A stretch of 34,832 nt of DNA, taken from positions 27,596-62,427 of the forward strand of contig JAGDVO010000005.1 of the NCBI GenBank assembly GCA_023269715.1. Direction: 5' to 3'. Positions 7,836-16,014 of this stretch are shown here, in pieces. The position numbers and the translations under genes were made by a program. Positions within the stretch are counted from its first letter, which is position 1; every line of letters starts with the position of its first letter. The DNA comes from Thermosulfidibacter sp. GTDB taxonomy: Bacteria; Thermosulfidibacterota; Thermosulfidibacteria; Thermosulfidibacterales; Thermosulfidibacteraceae. The notes beneath the pieces are model-generated. The model ran no database searches. It had not been told where the DNA came from and was given only the letters and a program-made list of their open reading frames with translations.

Positions 7836-7907
7836 TGGGAAGTCGTCTAATTGGCAGGACGCGGGACTCTGGATCCCGTTGTGGAGGTTCGAGTCCTCCC
7901 TTCCCAG
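7836..7907 (+). tRNA. tRNA-Gln (anticodon CTG)
   Basis: The acceptor stem TGGGAAG pairs with CTTCCCA (7900-7906) with discriminator G (7907), including the U1-A72 pair typical of bacterial tRNA-Gln. The D stem is GTCT/GGAC. The anticodon stem CGGGA/TCCCG holds the loop CTCTGGA, giving anticodon CTG. The T arm is GGAGG-TTCGAGT-CCTCC. CCA is not encoded. C34 reads CAG codons only, so a second Gln tRNA with T34 should exist elsewhere. Confidence 0.95.
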
Positions 7908-7917
7908 TTTTAAGGGT

Positions 7918-7994
7918 GGTCCCATCGTCTAGCCAGGTCAGGACACCGGCCTCTCAAGTCGGCGGCAGGGGTTCAAATCCCCTTGGGACCACCA
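7918..7994 (+). tRNA. tRNA-Glu (anticodon CTC)
   Basis: Acceptor GGTCCCA pairs with TGGGACC (7984-7990), discriminator A (7991), with CCA encoded (7992-7994). The anticodon stem CCGGC/GTCGG has the loop CTCTCAA, giving CTC (reads GAG). The T arm is AGGGG-TTCAAAT-CCCCT. It lies 10 nt after tRNA-Gln in the same transcript. As with the Gln tRNA, a TTC isoacceptor should be encoded elsewhere. Confidence 0.95.
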
Positions 7995-8011
7995 ATTCTA
8001 CCAAAAAATAC

Positions 8012-8090
8012 GGTGGGCGTAGCTCAACGTGGTCAGAGCACCGGACTGTGGCTCCGGGGGTTGGGGGTTCGACTCCCCTCGCCCACCCCA
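8012..8090 (+). tRNA. tRNA-His (anticodon GTG)
   Basis: Acceptor GTGGGCG (8013-8019) pairs with CGCCCAC (8080-8086). The extra G at 8012 (G-1) faces C73 (8087), the identity pair of bacterial tRNA-His. CCA is encoded (8088-8090). The anticodon stem CCGGA/TCCGG holds CTGTGGC, giving GTG. It is the third tRNA of the cluster and runs straight into rpmH. Confidence 0.96.
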
Positions 8091-8116
8091 TTTTAGTTTT
8101 AGGAGGGAGCTGAAAG

Positions 8117-8251
8117 ATGAAAAGAACCTACCAGCCGAGCAGAATCAAAATGAAAAGATGCCATGGTTTTAGAGCCCGTATGAAAACTAAATCGGGACGT
8201 AAAATCCTTAAAAGAAGACGTGCAAAAGGCCGTCATAGGTTAACTGTTTAA
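8117..8251 (+). CDS. rpmH: 50S ribosomal protein L34
   Basis: A 44-residue, strongly basic protein. It starts [20 protein letters not shown] and continues with the family pattern [24 protein letters not shown], divided here only for length; the fit to bacterial L34 is complete. Its Shine-Dalgarno AGGAGGGAG lies about 9 nt ahead of the ATG. It sits directly after tRNA-His and before rnpA, the near-universal bacterial order. Confidence 0.98.
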   Translation: MKRTYQPSRIKMKRCHGFRARMKTKSGRKILKRRRAKGRHRLTV

Positions 8252-8277
8252 AGTTTCTTTTAAATTAACTTCTCTCA

Positions 8278-8640
8278 ATGGAGTTTTCTTTTTCAAAAAA
8301 ATACAGACTGAAAAGGAAAAGAGAATTCGAAGCAGTTTATAAAGAGGGGAAGAAAAAAAACGGAAAATTTGTAGTTATATACTACCTTGAAAATGAACTC
8401 GGCTATCCAAGGCTTGGTTTATCAGTATCAAAAAAAATAGGAAAAGCAGTAACAAGAAATAGGTGGAAGAGACTGATAAGAGAGATATTCAGACTTAACA
8501 AACATCTATTCCCCTCCTGGGATATTGTAATAGCAGTTAAAAGAGGATATAAACCACCAAAATACAGAGAACTTGAAGAGGATATAGTTAGAACCATTGT
8601 TGGGGAACAAGTTGCCGAAGATAAAAGTTCTGATATGTAA
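8278..8640 (+). CDS. rnpA: Ribonuclease P protein component
   Basis: A 120-residue basic protein with the RNase P protein signature SKKIGKAVTRNRWKRLIRE (51-69), including the RNR core (60-62), and the N-terminal FSKKYRLKRKREFEAVY that binds the pre-tRNA leader. It assists the catalytic RNA in 5' processing of tRNAs, including the three just upstream. No Shine-Dalgarno is visible before the ATG (AACTTCTCTCA), so expression may depend on coupling to rpmH 26 nt upstream. Its 3' end overlaps yidD by about 44 nt. Confidence 0.96.
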   Translation: MEFSFSKKYRLKRKREFEAVYKEGKKKNGKFVVIYYLENELGYPRLGLSVSKKIGKAVTRNRWKRLIREIFRLNKHLFPSWDIVIAVKRGYKPPKYRELEEDIVRTIVGEQVAEDKSSDM

Positions 8641-8842
8641 CTTTCTAATCTTACTCATAAGGCTCTACAAGTTACTCATATCACCGATTTTAGGTAAGAA
8701 CTGTAGATACTATCCCTCCTGTTCCGATTATGCTATCGACGCTATAAGAAAGTATGGACCAGTTAAAGGACTATTAATGAGTATCCACAGAATTTTAAAA
8801 TGCAATCCCCTTTCAAAAGGTGGATACGACCCGGTAAAATGA
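8597..8842 (+). CDS. yidD: Membrane protein insertion efficiency factor YidD
   Basis: Family hallmarks are clear: LLIRLYKLLISPILGKNCRYYPSCSDYA (split: RLYKLLISPILG, then CRYYPSCSDYA) and the C-terminal CNPLSKGGYDPV. The Cys residues and the hydrophobic N-terminus match YidD, a small membrane-associated protein that helps YidC-dependent insertion. No ATG is available. The start is one of three TTG codons: 8597, 8600 or 8612 (the last would give a 76-residue protein starting at PKIKV, closer to typical YidD). No good Shine-Dalgarno is seen for any of them; translation is probably coupled to rnpA, within whose end the start lies. Confidence 0.9.
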   Translation: MLGNKLPKIKVLICNFLILLIRLYKLLISPILGKNCRYYPSCSDYAIDAIRKYGPVKGLLMSIHRILKCNPLSKGGYDPVK

Positions 8843-8859
8843 TCAAAAGGAGGCTCAAA

Positions 8860-10302
8860 ATGGACGAAAACAAAAGTAGTAACCTGACATTCATTTTAGC
8901 TATAGTAATAGCAGTCTTTCTATACTTTGTGTTTCTAAATAAGGCCCAAAAAAATGAAAAAGAAAAAACAACAAATTCAAATATGCCTCTAAAAGAAAGA
9001 ACATTCAAAGGAAAGGATATTAAAATAGATACAGAGACTATGATAATCACATTCAACTCAGAAGGAGGAATAATAAGAAGCATAAAACTAAAAAATTATA
9101 GAGAAGATAAGTCAAAAGATCCAGTAGAACTTATACCTAAAAATGGATTCTTCTTGAACACAATTGGGAACAACTTAGATGAAAAACTAAATAATGAAAT
9201 TCTCGAATACTCTATAAACGACACCGAAAACAGAGTAATAGTAAAATTTGTAAAAAACATAAACAACGAAACTTTTGAAAAGAAATATTCCATAGACAAA
9301 AATAATTACACAATGGAACTAGAAATAAATGGAAACAATAGAGGTATTATGATAGGCCCCAAAATAGCACCACATGATAGAACTTCAAGCTACTCATTCA
9401 GCGGTCCAATAGTCAAGATAGATAACAAAGTTGAAGAGCTGAAGATGAAAAAGGAAAAATCAAAATCAATAGACAATTTTAAATGGATAGCCTGGGAATC
9501 ACTCTACTTTACAGTAACAGCGATTCCTGAAAATCGATTAAAAGCCAGTGTTATAAAACACGACGATGAGAACTACGAGATATACTTATATTCCCAAAAC
9601 TCCTTCAAGGCGCTGTTATTCGTAGGACCAAAGGACTATTATCTTTTGAAAACACTCGGCATAGAGGATAATATTCGCTATGGTGTTTTTGCCCCTATAT
9701 CCAAACTACTACTTGCAGTTATGCATTTCTTCTACAAGATAATCCCCAACTGGGGAGTATCGATAATACTTCTTACGGTATTTGTTAAAATATTACTACA
9801 TCCTCTGACGGTGAAGGGATACAAATCTATGAACAAACTAAGAGAATTACAGCCAGAAATCCAAAGGATAAAGGAGATGTATAAAGATGATCCCGCTAAA
9901 CTTAACCAGGCTATGATGGAACTTTATAAAAAACACAAAATAAACCCCTTTGGTGGCTGTCTACCCCTCTTTTTACAGATCCCAGTCTTTTTTGCTCTCT
10001 ACAAGACAATAGCTATATCCATAGAGCTGAGACATGCTCCCTTTATCCTATGGTTAACGGATCTATCATCAAAGGATCCATACTACTTAACACCAATAGT
10101 AATGGGAATAACCATGTTCATCCAGCAGTTAATAACATCAACACCAGACACAGACGGAACACAGAAGATGATGACATACGGCATGCCCATCTTACTAACC
10201 ATAATATTCCTGAATCTACCATCGGGACTGGTATTATATTTTCTTGTAAACAACATAATAAGCATATTCGAACAGCTGGCCATAAAACATGTCTATAAAT
10301 AA
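8860..10302 (+). CDS. yidC: Membrane protein insertase YidC
   Basis: A 480-residue protein with an N-terminal membrane segment (about 9-27), a large periplasmic beta domain (about 45-270) as in the Gram-negative type, and a C-terminal insertase domain with about five membrane segments (about 280-480). The last contains NWGVSIILLTVFVKILLHPL, the KSMNKLRELQPEIQRIKE cytoplasmic loop and FGGCLPLFLQIPVFFALY. YidC inserts membrane proteins alone or with SecYEG. The frame opens earlier (8800), but AAAAGGAGG at 8845-8853 with 6-nt spacing points to the ATG at 8860. The end overlaps mnmE by 14 nt. Confidence 0.97.
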   Translation: MDENKSSNLTFILAIVIAVFLYFVFLNKAQKNEKEKTTNSNMPLKERTFKGKDIKIDTETMIITFNSEGGIIRSIKLKNYREDKSKDPVELIPKNGFFLNTIGNNLDEKLNNEILEYSINDTENRVIVKFVKNINNETFEKKYSIDKNNYTMELEINGNNRGIMIGPKIAPHDRTSSYSFSGPIVKIDNKVEELKMKKEKSKSIDNFKWIAWESLYFTVTAIPENRLKASVIKHDDENYEIYLYSQNSFKALLFVGPKDYYLLKTLGIEDNIRYGVFAPISKLLLAVMHFFYKIIPNWGVSIILLTVFVKILLHPLTVKGYKSMNKLRELQPEIQRIKEMYKDDPAKLNQAMMELYKKHKINPFGGCLPLFLQIPVFFALYKTIAISIELRHAPFILWLTDLSSKDPYYLTPIVMGITMFIQQLITSTPDTDGTQKMMTYGMPILLTIIFLNLPSGLVLYFLVNNIISIFEQLAIKHVYK

Positions 10303-11668
10303 AGAACTAGACACAATAGCAGCCATAGCTACACCTACTGGAAAAGGAGCTCTAGCAATAGTAAGGATTAGTGGACCTCTGACTGAGAGTATAATCAGGG
10401 AAGTTTTTAGAAAGGGAAAGAGCTTAGCCAAAATGGACAAATTTGAAGAAAGAAAGGTATACTACGGTTTTATAGTAGATCCCACTAACGACGAGGTGAT
10501 AGATGAGGTAACCCTGATATTTTATAGAGCACCGAAAAGCTTTACAGGAGAAGATATGGCAGAAATAATCTCTCATGGTGGTCTCATAGTTCCAAATAGG
10601 ATCCTGGGACTACTTATTAAACTCGGAGCTAGAGTTGCAGAAAGGGGAGAATTCGCCAAAAGAGCTTTTCTCAACGGCAAGATAGATCTCATAGAAGCAG
10701 AGGCTATAGCTAATATTATAGAAGCACGAAACGAAATAGTCTATAGATGTGCCCTAGAGAACTTAAAAGGGAACCTGAGTGGCAAATTTAAAGAATTAAA
10801 GGAAACACTCCTTGATGTCACAAGCGATATAGAAGCTACCATAGATTTCGAAGAGGATGCACAAGAGGTAGATGTTAAATCGATAGAAGAGAAACTACAT
10901 AAAATCTATAAAACTATAGAAGAAATGTTAAAAGATTATGAAAAATCAAGAATAATAGAAACGGGTTTAAAGGTCGTGATAATAGGTAAGCCAAATGTTG
11001 GTAAATCAAGTCTCCTAAATGCATTATTAGAAAAAGAAAGAGCAATAGTAACAGATATCCCTGGTACAACTAGGGATACTATAGAAGAAACTACAGAAAT
11101 CGATGGTGTATTTTTTAGAATAATAGACACAGCTGGGATAAGAAAAACTACAGATCCTGTCGAAAAAATTGGAGTAGAAAAAAGCTTAGAAAAACTTGAA
11201 GAAGGCAACATTATAATAGCAATGTTTGATATTTCTGAAGAACTAGGAGAAGATGATAAATTCATATTGAGATTAATAGACAAGAAAAAAGAAAACGTAA
11301 TAGTAGTACTAAACAAATTAGATAAAGGTGAAAAAATTAAAGAAGATATGTTTGAAGAGTTTAACAGCGTAATAAAATTGTCTGTTAAAGAAAAGATAGG
11401 ATTAGAAAGCCTGAAGAAAAAAATAAAAGAATTTTCATTGAAAAACGAAAACATTAAGTATTATATAAATGAAAGACACTATAACTGCCTAATAAGAGCT
11501 AAATCCTTCATAGAAAGAGGAATAGAAAGAATAAAAAACAAAGAACTGCTCGACATAATTTCAGTTGAAGTAAAAGAAGCAATAAGAAGTATAGAAGAGA
11601 TAATAGGAGAAATTACAACAGAGGACATTTTGAATTCAATATTTTCAAAGTTCTGCATAGGTAAATAA
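10289..11668 (+). CDS. mnmE: tRNA modification GTPase MnmE (TrmE)
   Basis: A 459-residue protein with the N-terminal formyl-THF-binding domain (about 1-120, starting DTIAAIATPTGKGALAIVRISGP), a helical domain, and an inserted G domain. The G domain has GKPNVGKSS (233-241), DIPGTTRDTIEE (256-267) and DTAGIR (280-285), followed by NKLDK. The C-terminal FCIGK carries the catalytic Cys. With MnmG it makes the 5-aminomethyl or carboxymethylaminomethyl group on U34 of tRNAs, including Gln and Glu isoacceptors. The start lies inside the end of yidC. No jag or KH-domain gene stands between yidC and mnmE, unlike many Firmicutes. Confidence 0.97.
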   Translation: MSINKELDTIAAIATPTGKGALAIVRISGPLTESIIREVFRKGKSLAKMDKFEERKVYYGFIVDPTNDEVIDEVTLIFYRAPKSFTGEDMAEIISHGGLIVPNRILGLLIKLGARVAERGEFAKRAFLNGKIDLIEAEAIANIIEARNEIVYRCALENLKGNLSGKFKELKETLLDVTSDIEATIDFEEDAQEVDVKSIEEKLHKIYKTIEEMLKDYEKSRIIETGLKVVIIGKPNVGKSSLLNALLEKERAIVTDIPGTTRDTIEETTEIDGVFFRIIDTAGIRKTTDPVEKIGVEKSLEKLEEGNIIIAMFDISEELGEDDKFILRLIDKKKENVIVVLNKLDKGEKIKEDMFEEFNSVIKLSVKEKIGLESLKKKIKEFSLKNENIKYYINERHYNCLIRAKSFIERGIERIKNKELLDIISVEVKEAIRSIEEIIGEITTEDILNSIFSKFCIGK

Positions 11669-12652
11669 ATGGCAACTTTAATAGTAAGACCTGATAAAAT
11701 AGGTGATTTGATTCTATCTTTTTCTGTGGTTGAAGCTATAAAAAGTAAGTATCCTGATGAAAAAATATACTATATAACAAGTAAATATGCAGAAGACGTA
11801 ATAAAAAACCATCCTAAAATAGATGGACACATAAGTATAGATGATAAAACAAAAACAAAGGAAATAATAAGATTTTTAAAAGAAAATGATATAAACAGAG
11901 CAATTATACTATTTCCAAACTTTAAAATAAGTTTAGCTATAAAGCTTTCCGGGATCAAAGAAGTGATATTTCCTGGTTTTAGAATATACCAGTTCATGTT
12001 TAAGAATGTGGTTTATCCAAGAAGATCAAAAGCCGAAAAAAAAGAATGGGAATATAACATAGATATAGCAAAAAGACTTTTTCCGGATATAGAGTACACA
12101 AAACCTAAACTCTACTTAACAGAAGAAGAAATAGAAATAGGAAAAAAGATAATTTCAAAGTACAAAAAGCCTGTCATAGGAATATATCCTGGTGGTGGAA
12201 AAGAATTAAGATGGCCTCTAGAAAAATTCAAAAAATTAATCGAAAAAATAGAAAACATGAAATTAACAATAGTTGTATTGTTAGGTCCCAATGAAAGAAA
12301 TTTAGTGAGTGAATTTAAAGAATGGTACATTGGTAAGGAATTGACTTTAAGAGAACTTATGGCTACAATAAAGGAAATGGATCTTTTTATAACCAACAAC
12401 ACAGGACCAATGCACATAAGAGGAGTCTTTGAAAAACCTATGATCCAAATATTTGATCCAAGAAAAGCAGTAAATCCAAAAAGATGGGGATACGAATATA
12501 AGGGAGCATATCTCGTAAAGCCTCAGATAGATCCCTGTAATGGAAACTGCAAGTCTTGCAAATACTACAATTGTATGAATACCATTGAAGTAGAAGAAAT
12601 CGTTAAGCTTATAAAAACATGGCAAGAAGAGTTTACAAATATTCAGCCTTAG
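11669..12652 (+). CDS. GT9-family glycosyltransferase (heptosyltransferase-like)
   Basis: A 327-residue protein with the GT9 start MATLIVRPDKIGDLILS, where D13 matches the catalytic Asp of ADP-heptose:LPS heptosyltransferases. It also has the C-terminal nucleotide-sugar site IGIYPGGGKELRWP and TNNTGPMHIRG. Near the end there is a Cys cluster, C290, C294, C297 and C302 (CNGNCKSCKYYNC), common in this family. It likely adds a sugar to a lipid A core or other surface glycan on the inner face of the cytoplasmic membrane. The exact donor and acceptor are not shown. The ATG follows the mnmE stop with no gap. The coding DNA is AT-richer than the minus-strand genes around it. Confidence 0.85.
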   Translation: MATLIVRPDKIGDLILSFSVVEAIKSKYPDEKIYYITSKYAEDVIKNHPKIDGHISIDDKTKTKEIIRFLKENDINRAIILFPNFKISLAIKLSGIKEVIFPGFRIYQFMFKNVVYPRRSKAEKKEWEYNIDIAKRLFPDIEYTKPKLYLTEEEIEIGKKIISKYKKPVIGIYPGGGKELRWPLEKFKKLIEKIENMKLTIVVLLGPNERNLVSEFKEWYIGKELTLRELMATIKEMDLFITNNTGPMHIRGVFEKPMIQIFDPRKAVNPKRWGYEYKGAYLVKPQIDPCNGNCKSCKYYNCMNTIEVEEIVKLIKTWQEEFTNIQP

Positions 12653-15600
12653 TTTTTTTTGGAATAGTAATTTTATTCTTAATGTGTATTGTATTCATAA
12701 ATGATATTCTAAATAGTAGTGTGGTAAAAAAAGAGATAAATTCTATACTCAAAAGTATCACCGGCTATGATATCCACTATAAAAAAATAAATACAGATAT
12801 AATCAACGGCAAAATTGTTATAGAAAAACTTCAAATTGATGGAAATGATCTTCAAGCAAATATCAATAAAATCAAATTAGAAAGGGAAAGAAGAGAAAAC
12901 AAGATGCAAGTAGATGACGGATTAATATATATTAAACTAATAAAACCTTCAGAAAAAAGAAAAGAAATTCCAAAAAACATCGAAACACCCTTCAAAAAAA
13001 TAGTTATCAAAAATTTAGAAGTTAAAGTATTAACATCAAATATATATATAGATAATGCTGAATTTGAAGATAACAAAGATTTCTATATAAAAGCAAAGAT
13101 AGCAGGTAACGATAATTTAGAAGCAAATGGAAGTTACGATAACTACACACTCACTCTAAAATTAATAGATTTAAAAATAGATACAAAAAAACTAATAGAA
13201 CTATCAAAAAACATCAATCTAAAATTACCTGATATCACACTATTTAAGAACAAAAATCTAGTTTCCATAAAAAATCTGGACTTTATAGGAAACATGAAAA
13301 CTTCGAATTTTAAAATTTCTATAAAAGAAATCAAAATAAGTAACGAGAAAGGACTAGCTGAACTCAACAATAAAAATAATGTAGCTAACATAGATTTAAT
13401 CATAGACAGTAACAAAATACAAATAATTGGAACTATTAAACAAGCAGAACTTAAAAACTTATATGATCTAGTATTAAAAATATACTACGTTGATGTTATA
13501 GACAAAATATCAAAGATAGTTAGCAATGCAACACTTAAAAATACAAATATCAGTATTGATATACCACTAAATACAGATTTTGATGTAAAAAAAATATACA
13601 TAGATGGATATATTGAAAACTCAGAAGTAAATATACCATCTACCAATTTAAAATGTAACGTAGATGGGAAGATTCTATTAAAAGAAGGAAAACTTGGTAC
13701 TATCATAACAAAGGGATCTTTAGAATCGCTAAACCTGAATGGTAATTTTACCATGAATATCCTTGAAAAAAACTTACCATTTATCGCGGATGTAAACTTC
13801 TATGGAAGTATGGATAGACTAAATTCTATCTTTGAAAAAATAGATAAAATAAGAGAACTAAACAACATAATAAAAGTGTATAGCGGTGATATAGAAGGGA
13901 AAATTACTGTAAGTAATAAGGAGACTTTTTCTATATCAATTAATGGAATTTTTAGAAATGTAAATACCAATATAAATATCATACAAAGTGAAATCAAACT
14001 AGGAAAAGGAATCTTTAATATAAAAAACAGCGATATACATATAGAAACCAGCGATATCTCATCCAATTTCATGCTATTTAAATCTTTAGAACTTAAAAGC
14101 GACGGATTAACTCATATTGTAAGTTTAAATGATGGTATCCTACGTATAGAAGATTTTAAAAAAGAAAAAATATATAAAGACTTAATAAAAAATTTCAAAA
14201 GAAAGCTTGAAATCGATTACGGTACCATAGATATAGAAAAATTAAACTTCACAATTAGTAACAATAATTTAACTAGTATAAGTGGAGACTGTATCCTTAA
14301 AGATACAAAAATAGAAATTCTAGATGAATCCATACCAACCAAAACTATAAGTATTAAAAGCTCAAACATGGCTATAAATTATCCTAAAGATATAAAAATA
14401 CAGAAACTAAAGGGAATATCCGATAATGAGCAGGATTTTTACATAAATCAAATTATCTTTAATCTTGAATCTGACAAATTAAAAATTATAGGACAGACAA
14501 AGTACACTAGATATATAGAAAATATCATAGCAAAATACACAAAAGAAGAGCCTCCTATCACTCCAAAGAAAGGAGATCTCGTATCAGTAAATTTAGATAT
14601 AGATGTAAACAAAAACTTACTATCTGGTAATATAGACATAGAAAGCAAAGATAAAAAACTAACTATCAAAGATATGATTATAGACAACGAGATAAAAGGA
14701 AATGTGATACTAGAGTGTAACGATAGTAGAATAAATGGGAATGTAGTCTACAATAAAGAAAAAGGCGAGATAGAAGGAACATTGAAAGGTATAATTACAG
14801 GAAAATGTGTGAATAAAGCATTTACAGTGAAAATGGAAGTGCCTAGTTTTAACTATATAAAACCTGATATTTTCTTTAAAATTTCAACAAAAGAACCTTA
14901 TAAATTTACAGCAAATGGAACGGTTGATGTAAATAGCTTAATACTAGATAGCAACAAAATAGACTTTACTACCAGTTATTCTGGTAACACTCTAGAAATA
15001 ACATCTATATTCATTGAAAGTTCATATGGTAACGCAGGAGGTTTTGGAAAAATAGAAAGGATTAATGATAAATTTTTTGCAGATTTATTCCTACAAGGTA
15101 AAGCATTAGACATAGATTTGATACTCTCAAAACTAAGAAGAAAAAAAGAAACAGAGAAAAAAGTAAAACTTCCGGCAATCTCTGCTACAATAAACTTTGA
15201 CTTTTCAAATGCAAAATTATTCGACAGAACTTTTAAAAATCTCAACGGTAACTTAACAATCAAAATAGATGGTAATACAACGCTATCAGTGCTAACAAAA
15301 AATACAGATTTGTGCGGAATAAAATTCAATACAAACCTTTATATAGAAGATTCTTACCAAAAACTGAGTATCAAAGGAGAAGGTAACGGTGATCTCCACA
15401 AAACGATAACTTGTCTTACAAGGAAACCCGAAAAAACAATAACTGGAACTTATGGTTACGTAATCGATATAAATGTGGAAGGGAAAAGCCTAGATAACTT
15501 TGAAAACTCTAGTGGTGAAATACAGTTCATATCGGAAGAAGGAAGAATACACAAATTAACGGTCATAGTAAAACTACTTGAAATCCTGAATCTCTACAAA

Positions 15601-16014
15601 ATACTATCCCTTCAATTTGGGGATTTAACGAAAGAAGGGTTTGAATACAACTATCTGATAGTTCAGGCCAAACTTAAGAGTAACAAAATACTGATAAGGG
15701 ATTCTTACATAGACAGTGATGCACTCAAGATATGGAGTGAAGGTAAAATCAATTTGAAAGACCAAACCCTTAATATGACGATCCTTGCTGCACCATTTTC
15801 CACTTTTGATAAGATCCTGGCAAAATTGCCCATCATAGGACCAGTATTTTTAGGAAAATCCAAAACCTTACTTTCTATACCATTTAGAGTAAGTGGTAAT
15901 ATCGACAACCCTCAAATTACACCGCTTGATCCCTCACTGATTGGAAAGGGCATATTTAACCTGATAAAGAGAATTATAAAAGCGCCTACCTACATCTTCC
16001 CTACAGAAGAATAA
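12619..16014 (+). CDS. AsmA/YhdP-like envelope protein, large (1131 residues)
   Basis: One N-terminal membrane segment (about 8-28) is followed by more than 1000 residues of repeated short beta-strand patterns. The last ~160 residues (about 975-1131) match the AsmA-like C-terminal region of YhdP/DUF3971-type proteins: a KILSLQFGDLTKEGFEYN stretch, then DSDALKIWSEGKINLKDQTL, IGPVFLGKSK and PFRVSGNIDNPQITPLDP. Such proteins form long periplasmic grooves that bridge the inner and outer membranes and move phospholipids. The N-terminal 900 residues are low in family similarity and very rich in Lys, Asn and Ile, encoded by AT-rich DNA. The ATG overlaps the GT9 gene by 34 nt and has no Shine-Dalgarno. 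The 3' end overlaps uvrA tail to tail by 25 nt. Confidence 0.8.
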   Translation: MARRVYKYSALVFFGIVILFLMCIVFINDILNSSVVKKEINSILKSITGYDIHYKKINTDIINGKIVIEKLQIDGNDLQANINKIKLERERRENKMQVDDGLIYIKLIKPSEKRKEIPKNIETPFKKIVIKNLEVKVLTSNIYIDNAEFEDNKDFYIKAKIAGNDNLEANGSYDNYTLTLKLIDLKIDTKKLIELSKNINLKLPDITLFKNKNLVSIKNLDFIGNMKTSNFKISIKEIKISNEKGLAELNNKNNVANIDLIIDSNKIQIIGTIKQAELKNLYDLVLKIYYVDVIDKISKIVSNATLKNTNISIDIPLNTDFDVKKIYIDGYIENSEVNIPSTNLKCNVDGKILLKEGKLGTIITKGSLESLNLNGNFTMNILEKNLPFIADVNFYGSMDRLNSIFEKIDKIRELNNIIKVYSGDIEGKITVSNKETFSISINGIFRNVNTNINIIQSEIKLGKGIFNIKNSDIHIETSDISSNFMLFKSLELKSDGLTHIVSLNDGILRIEDFKKEKIYKDLIKNFKRKLEIDYGTIDIEKLNFTISNNNLTSISGDCILKDTKIEILDESIPTKTISIKSSNMAINYPKDIKIQKLKGISDNEQDFYINQIIFNLESDKLKIIGQTKYTRYIENIIAKYTKEEPPITPKKGDLVSVNLDIDVNKNLLSGNIDIESKDKKLTIKDMIIDNEIKGNVILECNDSRINGNVVYNKEKGEIEGTLKGIITGKCVNKAFTVKMEVPSFNYIKPDIFFKISTKEPYKFTANGTVDVNSLILDSNKIDFTTSYSGNTLEITSIFIESSYGNAGGFGKIERINDKFFADLFLQGKALDIDLILSKLRRKKETEKKVKLPAISATINFDFSNAKLFDRTFKNLNGNLTIKIDGNTTLSVLTKNTDLCGIKFNTNLYIEDSYQKLSIKGEGNGDLHKTITCLTRKPEKTITGTYGYVIDINVEGKSLDNFENSSGEIQFISEEGRIHKLTVIVKLLEILNLYKILSLQFGDLTKEGFEYNYLIVQAKLKSNKILIRDSYIDSDALKIWSEGKINLKDQTLNMTILAAPFSTFDKILAKLPIIGPVFLGKSKTLLSIPFRVSGNIDNPQITPLDPSLIGKGIFNLIKRIIKAPTYIFPTEE

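Noticed and set aside
7793-8113. A 106-residue plus-strand frame across the tRNA cluster
   Set aside because: It runs through three complete tRNA genes; the frame is accidental.
12852-15908. Many minus-strand frames of 60-117 residues under the AsmA-like gene
   Set aside because: They are Ser/Phe/Ile-rich shadows produced by the A-rich plus strand, without ribosome-binding sites or family matches.
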